Below, piece by piece: positions 1-11,700 of a DNA stretch of 64,000 nt. The notes below the pieces were generated by a model. It was not told the DNA's origin. It did no database searches and worked only from the letters and a program-made list of their open reading frames with translations. Made by a program: the position numbers and the translations under genes. Within the stretch, counting starts at the first letter, position 1; each line of letters begins with the position of its first letter. Source of the DNA: Chrysopilus asiliformis (lineage: Eukaryota; Arthropoda; Insecta; Diptera; Rhagionidae); assembly GCA_964034945.1 (NCBI GenBank), contig OZ035963.1:35392361-35456360 (forward strand), read 5' to 3'.

Positions 1-1
1 A

Positions 2-388
2 TCTGCACTAAATGCTTACATAATCTACAGTGAAATAAATCCAAACTGGAAAATCACAGAAACTGCTCGCAACAGAAATAAATTCCTGCATGAACTCGGT
101 TTATCTTTGGCAAACGCATATATGAAGAAAAGAAAGCACCATCCTATGAATGCCCCTTCTCGATTGTTATTAGAAAAGCTTCAGTCCAACGAATCTACCG
201 ATGATAGTGCCGCATCAGGACCACAGCCTGAAAATCGAGTAAAGAAACTTGCACGATGCGAATTTTGCATCAAGGAAAAAGGATCCAAAAATCTAGGCAA
301 AACAGGATCAAGCTGCGAAAAGTGCCTAAAAACAATCTGCAATAAGCATTCCAAAAAAATTTGTGTTATCTGTATGAATAAAACATAA
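2..388 (+). CDS. piggyBac-family transposase, C-terminal part (cut by window edge)
   Basis: The reading frame is open from base 2 to a stop ending at 388 (128 residues), so the true start lies outside the window. The early part (SALNAYIIYSEINPNW) resembles the end of the piggyBac RNase H-like transposase domain (DDE_Tnp_1_7). The last ~45 residues hold a cysteine-rich cross-brace finger: CEFC, then CEKC, C, NKH, and a final CVIC near the stop (C-x2-C, C-x2-C, C-x4-C, H, C-x2-C). In piggyBac this finger binds the terminal repeats. The frame is uninterrupted in the visible part. No clear 3' terminal repeat was found downstream. Whether this is an active element or a domesticated PGBD-like gene cannot be told without the upstream sequence. 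Confidence 0.8.
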   Translation, partial: SALNAYIIYSEINPNWKITETARNRNKFLHELGLSLANAYMKKRKHHPMNAPSRLLLEKLQSNESTDDSAASGPQPENRVKKLARCEFCIKEKGSKNLGKTGSSCEKCLKTICNKHSKKICVICMNKT

Positions 389-1978
389 TTGTTTAGGTTT
401 TTCAAACAGCGTTTGAATTTAAACACACTGTAGAATTTACCCAAACACATACACATGTACAATCACACTAAACATGTCCCTATATTATCACACAAACACA
501 GAAACCTATCCACTTTGTATATAACTATGTCAAATCTGATCTAAAAAGCAAATAATTTTTATTTTCCATACAAAACACAAGGTGGGCGTTTTTTACCCAT
601 AGGATAAAATTAAGGTGATTTTTCTAGGAGCAGATGAAGGTTAAATAACTTAACGTGTTCTCAAATTTTTTTTTTTTTTTATTTTTTTTTCAAGATTCTT
701 TAACATAAAAAATGTAAAATTCTTGACATAACTTACTGAAAATTTAGAATAAATAAAATGGCAATTTCAATAAGAAATAAAGGAAAAGTAAAGAATAGAG
801 CAGTAAAAGAAAGGTCAAAATAGCCATTTCAGAAAAAAAATCTAAACGACAGGGCAGTCAAGCAAAGGACTTGAAATAAGGCACGTCTAGTCACCGTAGG
901 TATAACACGCGTTTAATTTTTTCGATTATTACCAGCTTTTGAACTTCATAGCTCTAATGAGCAACGCATTGAAAAGAAAAATCTGTGAATACTTTTACTT
1001 GTTTTATTTACTTTAATATTTGAAATAAAAGCCACATTACTTAGATAATTTACTTAGGATAATTACGAACTATACATATAAAATATAACATAGTTATTGA
1101 ATATAACATAATTGTGGATATACCAACATCCTTTTACTTTTTTTGGTATTACGGATTTGCTACAAATCTGAATTAGCCACAGAATTCATTGAAAATAGAT
1201 TAAATCACAAACAATTCTCGATAAAACATGGTTCTGAACATGGTTATACCAGACAGATCTTTATTACTTACAGTAGTTTGGCACACAATTTTGTCAAACA
1301 AAAATATGAAGATATATTTTCTAATTTTTTATCACTTATTTGAAAGAGTGGCATTTAAATAGTTTTCAACATTCTCGAGAAAAGTATATTCTCTTTACAT
1401 GTAATATAGTATTAAAGTTTAAATTTGCGAACATGTCACAATTAAATATAACAGAGGGTATTGATTTAAATCTGTTTAAAATGAACTCAGTAAATAATGT
1501 TACTAAATACGTTCGCAGTGTTACACAATCATCCCTCAATATTTTAACTCAATTTCATCTCTCGATAAAATATAATGGTGTTCGTTGTTTGACTGCGTAA
1601 TTTTTATGGTGGATTTTGTTTCTTAAGTTTTAATTCAAAGATTTCCAAGTATTACTTATAATACATATTTATTTGTTATATGATTTTTGATATCGAATTA
1701 TCATTTAAACATCAAATTGATGATTAAATAAGCAAAAAACTATTGGACCTGATTTTATTTTATTTTTTTCCTTTTATTTATTGATTTATGGGCATCATCG
1801 CTGGCGGAGTGATTTACAAAAAAAAAGATTGGTGTTAGTTCTAAAATTATTTCTTGCACATTCATTTTGATGTTGAAAAACTTCAGATTACTCAGCTTTC
1901 ACATTTATACGGTTTTGTGGGCATAGTAAAATAATTTATCAAAAAATTTAAACTATAATTCATATACTTGTATTGATA
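389..1978. other. AT-rich gap, no gene recognised
   Basis: Very AT-rich sequence with a long T run near 667-690. Two short open frames (1143-1343 and 1340-1600) match no family I know and have no supporting codon pattern. The 3' end of the piggyBac element probably lies in the first few hundred bases, but I could not place it. Confidence 0.5.
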
Positions 1979-2110
1979 TACAGTGGACGCTTGGTTAATG
2001 TGGGTCTATGGTTCCGCGAAAACAGCGCATTGAGTGAAATCGCGTAAATCGGGTTAAAGAAAGCATCTAAAAATAAAGGTTCAGTTCCATAATCGCGAAT
2101 TTTTTACGGA
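1979..2110 (+). mobile_element. Possible pogo/Tigger-like terminal fragment
   Basis: The stretch opens with TA followed by CAGTGGACGCTTGGTTAA, the style of a pogo/Tigger terminal repeat (TA target, CAGT start). No matching inverted end was found downstream, so at most this is one end of a decayed copy. Confidence 0.25.
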
Positions 2111-2294
2111 AGCTAGTAGTAAAATAGTTGGCATTTTTACATTTATATGAGTTTACTAATAGTTTTACTAGCATTTTTCGTATCATAAAGGTTAAAACTT
2201 TATAGCAACTTCTTCAAAATCATGCTCCCACCTTCTTCAAATCATGCTCCTTGTGCTGACATATTGGTTCGAATTCTTTAATCTGATTTTTCCG

Positions 2295-2385
2295 AAACTA
2301 AATATTGCATGGGAGGTACCCGTTACAGCTAATGTTACTTTTCCAAAAGTTGATAGAAAACTACGATTTTCGAAAAACTCATTTA
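2295..2385 (-). repeat. Fragment of the repeat family also present in the tandem array
   Basis: The reverse complement of about 2295-2385 lines up with 41745-41835 in the array unit: both contain CTATCAACTTTTGGAAAAGT, then a TAACGG/TAACGGG..ACCTCCCAT stretch. It is an old diverged copy of that repeat in the opposite orientation. Confidence 0.5.
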
Positions 2386-3001
2386 TATTAGTTGTACAAG
2401 CATGAGTTCAGTTGGAATAAGTTCCTTAAACTCTCCTCTTTCCATAATTGTATAGTTGTTAGATCAAATATTCGCCATAATTGTGTAATGCCTTTAATGC
2501 TTATGATGCCAGGGTAGAAAGCTAGAATACCAAGGGGCGGATCGTAACTCATGCTTCATGGGCCAACGTTTTCGGTAATGAAATATTAGAAGCATATTAA
2601 TGAGTTAATCGTATTATTTTCTGTTTCTTCTTACCTCTAGGAGGGAAGATTTTAATATTCATTTCAATCGGTCCAGTTGTAAAAGGGTTAGAACTCTTGA
2701 AGCTTTTTATTACATATTTATTTCCCAATTTTCTCGGAAACAAATAATTTTTTGCCAGGTGAATGTATGGAATGAAATAATGACAATAGAATTTACCACA
2801 ACTTTCGCTTCCACTATTTTAGTGGATCTATACAAGAATCAAAATATTTTTACTATTATATTGGCTATGGGAATAAGTTCTTAGCGTTTTTTTGTAAAAA
2901 ATCTTCTTTATTTTTGCTTCTAAGTACAAATGGATTTTATTCAATGTTCCATTAGAAGCTATAACTAAGGTTTCAGGCAAAATACGGATTCGTTGAGTGA
3001 C

Positions 3002-3078
3002 AAAGGCCTGCTCTTCTCTTTTTGGAAAAAATCTTTCCTTTTGGAAAAGGCCTGCTCTTCTCTTTTTGGAAAAAATCT
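3002..3078. repeat. Two-copy direct repeat, period 44 bp
   Basis: A ~33-bp block beginning AAAGGCCTGCTCTTCTCTTT occurs at 3002-3034 and again at 3046-3078. It lies directly against the mariner relic that follows. Confidence 0.8.
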
Positions 3079-3090
3079 CATTTGGAGAAG

Positions 3091-3615
3091 TCAAAAGTGA
3101 AGACAACGTTGATTTTCTTTTACAATTCCAAGGGCATTGTCCACAAAGAGTTCATTCCACCTGGCCAAATCGTTAATGAACAATTCTATGCATCGTATTC
3201 GGCATATTCAGCCAGAATATCGCGCAGAAGGAATTTGGCGTTTGTTGCACGATAATGCGCCATCTCATCGATCGACACTTGTGACCGATTTTTTCACTAA
3301 AAATCGCATTTTAACTGTAAACCACTCCCCGTATTTGCCTGATTAAGCACCGTGCGACTTTTACTTTTTTTAGAATGAATTTGCCGATGAAAGGAAAGCG
3401 TTTTGTGGATGTAGAAGCCATCCAAAAGGCTTGTACCGACATTCTGAAGGACATCTCGGCTTACGATCTCCATTCAACATGCTTTTAGGGCGTGCAAATC
3501 ATTGTATTGAGTTCCAAGGGGGCTATTTTGAATAAAATAAATGGGTTTTGCAAAAAAAAACTTTTTGTTGTTTTTATTTTTAAAAAGTCCTGTTTACTTT
3601 GGAACGGACCTTGTA
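3091..3615 (+). pseudogene. mariner transposase relic, 3' half
   Basis: Two frames give mariner catalytic-domain pieces. One is a stretch with SKGIVHKEFIPPGQIVNEQF. The other contains RLLHDNAPSHRS (second catalytic Asp) and NHSPYLPD, the degraded YSPDLAP motif, followed by an in-frame TAA and a CDFYF-like segment. Further frameshifts and stops lie before 3530. The sequence ends with a terminal-repeat-like stretch containing TTGGAACGGACCTT at about 3599-3612. The N-terminal half and the 5' terminal repeat are absent, so this is a dead 5'-truncated copy. It differs in sequence from the two other mariner types in the window. Confidence 0.8.
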
Positions 3616-3794
3616 GATCACAACACCATGAGCTTTCCGGTACTGGATCTAAGAGACGAATTCCGACCAAAATGAGAGACGAACAACATATGTATCAACA
3701 CGTTTAATTTATTATTCTACATACGCTAGTGTAATTTATCGTTTAACACACAGGGTATTCATGGAACCAGATAAAATTATTAATTGCTTATTTG

Positions 3795-3955
3795 CGTAGT
3801 TTTACGCGTAGTGTTTCATGAACCCACATTTTAAATAAAATAATTTATGTAAATCGATCAGCTGTTCGGCAGTCTTTTATCAGCAGCTACAAAATTATAA
3901 ATTGAAAATGCCTGAAACCACTAAAAAACTAGAATTTATTAAAATATGGGAACAA
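3795..3955 (+). repeat. Dispersed repeat, copy shared with the snf intron
   Basis: This block (TTTTACGCG.AGTGTTTCATGAAC ... ATTGAAAATGCCTGAA) is a diverged match to 33825-33935, in the same order and orientation. No coding capacity or terminal repeats were seen. It is probably a fragment of an unclassified element. Confidence 0.5.
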
Positions 3956-3972
3956 ATGGTACAAAAGAAATT

Positions 3973-4356
3973 GGGTAAAATACCCAGATCTGAGCCCCCT
4001 TAAGCCTTTTTTCACTTCATACCATATTTTCTTTGTCTTCCGTATACTTACTGGCCGAAAGTATGGAATGTTTAAATTAGATTAACATATTATACATATT
4101 CCTCAACAATTTGGATAAAAAAAGAATTATGTGTAAATGTGGAAATTACCCCAAAATCCAGTTCTGAGCCCCCCGTATTAAATTAAGTACGCCTAGTAAC
4201 TGATAGAAATAGGAATTGAATTCGAAGAATAATTGGTTTCATCACGTTGTGAAATGTGGTTTAATCGGCTCAATCGCGCACAATTCTTGTTTTAGCCGGA
4301 AAATTAACAGGGGTGCTCAGAACTGGTGCCGGGGCTCAGATCTGGATACTTTACCC
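3973..4356. mobile_element. MITE with ~26-bp terminal inverted repeats
   Basis: The left end GGGTAAAATACCCAGATCTG (3973) is repeated inverted at the right end, which reads ..CAGATCTGGATACTTTACCC up to 4356, with two mismatches over 26 bp. Related CAG-A-CTGAGCCCC blocks also occur inside, near 4155 and 4318. It encodes nothing, and the target duplication is not clear. Confidence 0.65.
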
Positions 4357-4604
4357 TTCTTGTTGTTGCAGCTGGATTCCACAATATTTCTCGAAATTTC
4401 CGTATCTGAGGTTTGCTGAACTTTACGATGTATTCGCATACCAAAATCGCCGCGCAAATTTACAAGGGTCGCGTAAAAGATTTTCGTAATTTTAAAAGTT
4501 AATTTACGAAGTGGTAAATTTACGGAGTTTACGCGGTTTACGATACATTTCTGCGATTGTATGAATCCCCTTACAATGACTACACCTTTGGCCAATATAT
4601 GATG

Positions 4605-5053
4605 CAATGGAACCTCGATAACTCAAAGATCTCTTAATCCACTTTAACTTCCCAATGTTTCTTTTTTCTTCGATAACTCGAATGTAATCCTAGATAAGTC
4701 GAACTAATACAGAGTTTTGGACCATTTGCCGGACCTCAACAAGTTCAAGTTTCTATCCAGGAACCACAGTAACCACAGAAACTTTGATTAATCAAATAAA
4801 AGTGGTATAAACTTCAATAAATCGGCAATTCGGAAGTAATTAAAGGTCCATTCAAATTCAAACTTAGTGATAAATATGGCAAAACAATTCTGTAATACTT
4901 TATCTTGCACTCATATAGTGCATTCAGCGTAAGCCTCGGTATCTCGTAGCTTCTTGCTATCAACCTCGATAAATCGAACCGGATTATCTCAAAATCCTCG
5001 ATAACTCGAAGTTCATCTGTCCCCGTCAACTTCAACTTATCGAGGTTCCACTG
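4605..5053. mobile_element. pogo/Tigger-like MITE
   Basis: Terminal repeats CAATGGAACCTCGATA (4605-4620) and TATCGAGGTTCCACTG (5038-5053) match at 15 of 16 positions inverted. The right flank is TA; the left flank is TG, a possible decayed TA. Inside, CTCGATAA-TCGAA-like motifs recur near both ends (about 4670, 4700, 4940, 4968, 4998), like subterminal transposase sites. It has no coding capacity. The assignment rests on the CAGTGGAACCTCGATAA style of end and the TA flank. Confidence 0.7.
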
Positions 5054-7010
5054 TACTTTATCATATAGGTTATTAGATATCATTTCACTTACCAATTGAT
5101 AATGCTCCGTCTTCAAGAAAATGGAAAAACAATAAGGAAACAATATCCGATTTTGCCCTTTTACGAATTTGATTAAGTTTTTATGAAAAATGTTTGCATA
5201 TCAAAGTCTTCATATCTCTCTCAGACATGCAGATGGACATAAATAATTCAAAATGTCTTATAATATTGAGCACACGGGCGGTTTTTCTTCGAAAGATACA
5301 AAATTTTCGGTAAAACAAATATTCCATATGCAGGTATAAACAGTGCTATTTCAAAATATTTGTTGAACCACTTTTAACAAATGCAATACGAATTATCTTA
5401 TAAAAATAAATTAATGTGTTTCATCATACGATGAAATTCTTTTCTTTTAAATATTTGTGCAATATTCCCATTGAGCAGTAAAAAAATCAAATTAAAATAT
5501 TCTTACCAATACAAATAAATTTTGAATTGATCAAAACTTAAATAATATCTTAAATTGAAATGAAATTTTACAGAAAGGAAATCTGCTTGAAAGTTTCACG
5601 AAATTTTTCTGAAATTTTCCCCAAAATACAGCCATGGTACAAATAATATCATTAAAGTATGTGTATAAAACACCAACCCTTAAAAGATTTTATCTATTGT
5701 TTCATCTCCTCCCATTTGCGAATAGATGACCGTTTTCCAAATCGTATAGATGTCTGTGCTTTTTTGTTACTCCTAATCCTAAAAATTTCACAATTATAGA
5801 GCATGCAGCGTAAGCGTATACTTTTGATAGATGAAAAATGCTGTTATAATGTCACAAAACAATGTGGAACTAATTGATATTTGCTAGATGTGGGTTTTAG
5901 TTCTTTACCAACTTTCACTAAACCAGAAATAAATATGCGTCTCTTTGCTCAATCATAACTAAAAACATCCTTATTTGCAATTTTCCAAAGTCTCTGCGTT
6001 GAAATAAGAGAAAATTGAGCATGAAAATTTTTTACCATAAAATATCATTCTAATTCACCAGTTTTGGCAAAGTAGCAGTACTGGCGCCAAAAAGTATTTC
6101 CGCCTTGACAAACACAATACTCTTTGCGTTTGGGCAATCTAATAAATAACAAAACATTCTTCACTATGTTGTGCAGATTTTTTTAGCATCCGTGAACATA
6201 CAACACATGTGATTGTATTAAAATTAACCTTCTGTAGAACATAGAAGGCATTGGATATCTAACAGCATTAACATATGTAGATTAAAATTAGTATTTATCA
6301 CAATTTAGGAAATATTTATTTAAAAAATGGGTGTAACAAATTATAAAATGAGCAACACTCATCAAACAATAAAAACATAAAAGCTACGAAAACATACTGA
6401 TAAAAAATAACGAAGTAAACTTGAGATACGAAAATCTATAGAAATATCCCGCCAAGCCGAAAATGGGCACGCATCAAGTGTTAAATGTAATTTAGGTAAT
6501 CCCAAAACAGAATCGGTCCCCAAAAATTTGAAATGGTTGTTTTGCGAACCTTGCGTTAGACAGATTACTGTCAAACGATTTTTGGACCCCATCTGTTCGC
6601 TATCTTTTGATAAACCATTTAGTCTATTGGAGATGGTTGTTTTACATCCCATAACTTCTGAAATGAATCAAATGTTTCCCCTGACTACACTCTTGCATAA
6701 GCAAAATTCTATATTTTTATATAATTCTCTCTATCCGTAGCACTACAGCACATTTCGAGCCTTGGCTTCTTGAGACATTTTCCTCCTTCACATTCCACGT
6801 GGTTGTCCCATTTGAACCTTTATAACTTTATCAACACGGAGACTTCCAGTTCGTCATATAAATCACACAACTCGTGGTTGCTCCTAATTTACCGCTACTC
6901 CCAGGAATACCCGTTTTCGAAAGTGTTTAACTGAGTACCTTTCTTTCGAAAGTGTTCAACAGTTTCTCAGCTGCCTGTATAACAGTCCAGGTTTCACACT
7001 TTTTTTTAAT
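5054..7010. other. Gap, nothing recognised
   Basis: AT-rich sequence with only short random open frames. A local direct repeat TTTCGAAAGTGTT occurs twice near 6915 and 6945. I see no gene, RNA or element ends. Confidence 0.5.
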
Positions 7011-7114
7011 ATAATTCACCCCTATTGCAGATGTCGTGTAGTTTTCGACAAGAGTCGTTTCACGTAAAACGACTCTTGTCGAAAACGACACGGCAATCGT
7101 AATACGGGTGATTA
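7011..7114. repeat. Fold-back (hairpin) sequence, ~46-nt arms
   Basis: A perfect 20-nt inverted pair, GTTTTCGACAAGAGTCGTTT at 7041-7060 and its complement at 7067-7086, is separated by 6 nt. Outside it the pairing continues imperfectly (ATTCACCCCTATTGCAGATG against the complement of 7091-7112). It may be a small fold-back transposon or a transcribed hairpin; a pre-miRNA shape is possible but unsupported. Confidence 0.7.
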
Positions 7115-8254
7115 TCTTTTTTTAATATAATTATTGACGAATGCCCACCCGGGGATGTCCGGTAGTTCGTTCGGTCAGTTGGAAGAGTGGAGGCACCAAA
7201 AACGAAGTTTGTACACAAAGTCGCCGCATACCCACGGGGGGCCCTAATGAAATCATGCCCATAAATGGACAAAACCAAACCATTTCTTCCTACCTCCGCT
7301 GCAAGAACATACAGTTTTGTTATAATTTACTCAATCACATTTTTTAAAAATTTTAATTCTGGGATACATGATCCTTTTTTGAGGGTATTACATATTGTAA
7401 TATTTATAATTTTCTTTAAACTAAAGCTTTTACAAATTTTACACTAACGATATCCATGAAATCACAATGGAGAACGCAAGAGACGGCCTATATAAAATAA
7501 AACCATCAGTAACATTCGGAAAGAAAATAATTAGTGAAAATTTAACCGGGTATAAAATACCCACAATATGCATATCATGAAAAAGGACAAGTTAATTCTG
7601 AAAAATTGTAAATTTTATGTGTAAGACAACTAAAAAAACTGTCCGACTCAGCGATTTTCATTCCGGTTTGATTTGAGATACATTACTAAAAATGACTGAG
7701 CCTGATGCATCATAGAGCTTATCTATGACATTGTTTGAGTTTTTACTTTTAAAATACCCGAAATTAGAAGTTATTTGTTGTAATTGAATAAATATTATTT
7801 TATTTGAATAAATAAACAACAATTTTTTTTAATGTAATGGGTACAGTTGAACCAGTTGCTGATGCCCACCACATAGTAACAAACTTTAACCCTCATGTTG
7901 AAAACCACACATTTGGGCATTTTTAATTTCATAGTAAGAATATATTAATGGTCACATAAATGGTTCTCAATAATCCCAAAATTATTATTGTTAATATCGT
8001 AAAAAAACAAATCTAAAATATATTTTGAAAAAAGTTTTGAATTTTAATCAAAACACAATTGGACTTCTACCTGCTACTAAACATTTCAAATCAATTCGAA
8101 AATACGACCCTTGAAATTACATTCAAATTTTTGAAAATCATGTGAATCTGAACATGAGGGCTAATACACATAACCTTTTTATTACTTTTTGTACCATGGT
8201 TGTACCGTAACTAATGTATGTATATCCCTGCTACGGATATCTACTATTATGCGC
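7115..8254. other. Gap, nothing recognised
   Basis: AT-rich intergenic sequence. Open frames around 7060-7450 on both strands overlap each other and match no family I know. Confidence 0.5.
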
Positions 8255-8260
8255 TTTATT
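8255..8260 (-). terminator. Candidate poly(A) signal of the nine-exon gene
   Basis: AATAAA on the minus strand, about 60 bp after the stop codon at 8321. Confidence 0.5.
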
Positions 8261-8320
8261 AACGTGGAATCCATATATACATATATGATAATACTACTCA
8301 AATAGCATTCATTCCACTTG

Positions 8321-8725
8321 TCATACATTCATTGCATAAAAAACTGCTCCAGGAAGACCTGTGTTAACACCTGAAGTTTGTTGGCTGCAATTTTGACCAC
8401 TATTGTTAGTCCCAGAATTTAAGCTTGATGACTTTGTAGTTTTTGTGTCAGTAGATGTTGGTTGTGTTGTCGTAGAGCCACTCTCAGACACTACACAAAC
8501 ATTTTCTGATATATGCTTATCAGAATATTTTAAAGAGTGAATGTCTTGCTGTAAATTAAAAGATCGCGGCGCAACAACCTGTTGATTTTGCTCAGCATAT
8601 TGAGAGATTTGATGAGTTGCAACAGGATTCCCACTTGGCTGAGCATTTCCACGACCAGCTACGACATGCAGTTGCATGCTTGGAAGTGCATAGCCGATCG
8701 GAACTCGAATAGTTTGTTGGGTAAC
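8321..8725 (-). CDS. Nine-exon gene, last coding exon
   Basis: Acceptor CATTTCGCAG before GTT ACC; 134 codons ending ..AVFYAMNV and a stop at 8321. Begins VTQQTIRVPIGYALPSMQL; Ser/Thr/Gln-rich after that. Confidence 0.85.
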   Translation of the reverse strand, partial: VTQQTIRVPIGYALPSMQLHVVAGRGNAQPSGNPVATHQISQYAEQNQQVVAPRSFNLQQDIHSLKYSDKHISENVCVVSESGSTTTQPTSTDTKTTKSSSLNSGTNNSGQNCSQQTSGVNTGLPGAVFYAMNV

Positions 8726-11700
8726 CTGCGAAATGAAAGTTTTTTACGTAAGTAACAAATTGAATAGTTTGAAAAATTAAATATTAAAAAAAAACTTTAT
8801 TTCAGGTAATCTATCCCTACAACTATAAATTACTATCTACTAAAATACCACATTTCCAAAAATTACTTTCCAATGGATATTTTTAAACATTTTTTCAATA
8901 AATTACTTTCTAGATATAACAATCAAAATATCTATTACTGCACAGCTACGACTAGGTATTATTACCGATTCTTTTAAATGAGTTATAATCGAAAAACTAA
9001 TAGGTTTCATCGTTTGTAATACTTTTCTCCCTAGAAGGATCCAAATTAGTAATACCATAGTTTAGAAATATATAGTTAGGAAACGCGTAAGAAATTTTTT
9101 CCTGAAGAAGAGTACATTATCGTCTGTTTCATTTGCTTTGTAAAGACACTAATTGCTTTTGTGTGAGAAATGCAAAACTCTCGGGATATTTCGTATTGTC
9201 AGCAGAACATTCCGCAACAAGGCATTTAAAATGTTCCTTGCCAGGCATTTTTTCTGTTTAAGCAACGTAACAAGTGAAATAAAAGTGTTTTTTTTTTGCT
9301 AAACAATCCTATCGCCATTGGCCGCGTTCAGACGAGGTGAAACTGGTTGACTTCACCAAGTTTCCACTCGAAGTTTCCACGGGCCAGACGCTATCGGGTG
9401 TATGCGGGGAATTCACCTGCTGGCTAGGCCGGGTGAACTTGGTTGAAAACACATACACACATAGAGTTCAATGGTGGGAGTTCACAAAATTTTTCTTGCT
9501 ACATGCACACATTACCATAGAATGTGTAAATATACTGCAGTGCAAAAGTTGAAAAACACTACGTGAGAACGCAAGCAGGTTTTTTCACCCAGAGTAACTT
9601 GGTCCGGTATTACACTTGGCTTATTTAAGCCGGCAACTTTTGGGCTTAATAAGCCAATGTGCTTACATTTGTGGCTTAAATAAGCCAATCCTGTTTGCAT
9701 ATGCTACACAAGTGCTGCTCATATACTTCCAAAGATCTTTACCTGCTTACGGTCAGAACGAAAATGATTTCTGGCTACTACTTTTCACAAACCGGTTCAC
9801 ACGGTTTGCATGTATGCAGATTGTCGATAAGCCATGATTTCGAGTGGCAACTTTTCCCTCCTCAGTCGTTTCTCCCAAAAATCGGCTTAAGTAAGCCCGA
9901 AAGTTGCCGTGTGTAATATCGCGCTTTGTTGACTTCAACCAGTTTCAACCTCGTCTGAACGCAGCCATTGACAGTTGAAGAAATTGTGAAAGGCCGCTGG
10001 CGGCCCTTGTGTATGTGTTATTACAAAATGATTTTATTACAAAAACATAACAAAAGCTATAATTGCCAATCTGGCAATCATTGGAGACCCGTATGGTGAT
10101 ATTCGTATCAAAATTCGAACAGTTATACCAAAATTCCACTTTGAAGTCAAACTTTCCAATAAGATTTTTTTAAATTTATTCCAATCGGATTTTGATGTAT
10201 GGGAGTTTTATGTAGAATCATATCCTAAATAACTTTTGTTCTTGGACTTTTTTGATAAGATGCACCGTTTTTGAGATATTCACAAAAACCGTTTTCGTTC
10301 GTATGGGGGGTACCCCCCCTAATGGTCCATTTTTGCCCATTAACGAACTTAGCCTCGCATTTTACAAAAAACGGATCTGTGCAAAATTTCAAGTCTCTAG
10401 CTCAATCCGTGCGCCCGCAATCCGCGCCACAGACGGACAGACGGACAGACAGACAGACGGACAGACAGACGGACAGACAGACGGACGGACATGCAGAAAT
10501 TAAATATTTTTATGATTCTAAACACACTGGTGTAATTCATTTTTTTGTGCGATGACGGGATCTTGGCGTTACAAACGGTAAGGCAAAGTTAATATACCCT
10601 TTGGTTTCACCATACGGGTATAAAGAGAGTATTACGAGTATTACAAAATGATTTTTTTCAACAAGTCCATTTGAGCTAAATGATAAAAAGAGAGAAATGA
10701 TGCTGTCGACTACTTCTTTCTACAGGCGGCAAACGGAAAACCACGTTTGTGTCTTATCTATAGTAAGTCTCTAATCTATGGTAATACTTTGATTATCGAT
10801 GGTACCTTAAATTATGGTAGGTACCTTTCTTACCGGATCGATACACTTACAACATTTATAATAATTTATTCCCCTCTCCCATACAAATAGAAAAAGTTTG
10901 AGATTTTTTCGAAATCGGGTCGGTTTTTCAAAAAAAAAATTTAAAACAAAAAGTGTTGAGATTATGATTTCCATTTTTAAAAATCCGATTGCATTGCACG
11001 ACTTCGACTGGAATTTTTCAAAGTCGCGTTCCATTGGGTTGTATTAAAGAATATAAAGCTTACAAGATAGTTGCTGAGGCTGCTAATACCAAAAATAATG
11101 ATTGTTATATACCTGTTGATATTCTACTACATTATGTCGACGAATTTGATGTGCAGTGTGTTGATTGTTAATCGTCGAAAATTGTGCATATGTGTCAGCA
11201 TTATAAGGTATCAAAACCATGGTCTGATGATAATTTTTTAACGGTGGGGGGGATTCGGGTCGCCGCGTCGGACTCCGAGAATAGCCGCCGTAATGTTCTA
11301 GAGCAATACTGTGACAATTTTGATACATTAAAGATTCTTCATGCCCTTGAAATGTGTGTCTTAATGCAGTTGGTAGTGCTTGATAAAAATTAGTTGACGC
11401 TTGTTCCTGAAGTTGTTCATTAACACCAACAACTCTTTGTTCGCCGGTATGAGTATCGGTATAAAATTTCCAAGTTCGCTCAATTTGATGTTTTTGGTGT
11501 TGTTGTATTTGTGGGACGTTATTTGAAACCGCATTTCTTGTAGATACATAAGTTGGCTCCAAACACTGGAAAAAAATCGTAAAAATTTTATAAAAAAAAA
11601 CTTCAATTTGTAAATTTTTTGTAAAATTTTCGAACCTGAGAATTATTAGGTTGCGTTAAGTGCTCTCGCATTTCCTGCAAAATTTCATTATTGGAATTTA

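Noticed and set aside
1143..1600. Two short plus-strand frames
   Set aside because: AT-rich, no homology, no splice or start context.
3022..3255. Independent gene in the 3.0-3.3 kb region
   Set aside because: The recognisable peptide is mariner catalytic-domain sequence spread over shifted frames with stops.
10252..10555. Overlapping frames with TDGQTDRQ repeats
   Set aside because: They read through the CAGA/CGGA tetranucleotide tract of the mini-me-like element; repeat artefact, also at 29538-29792.
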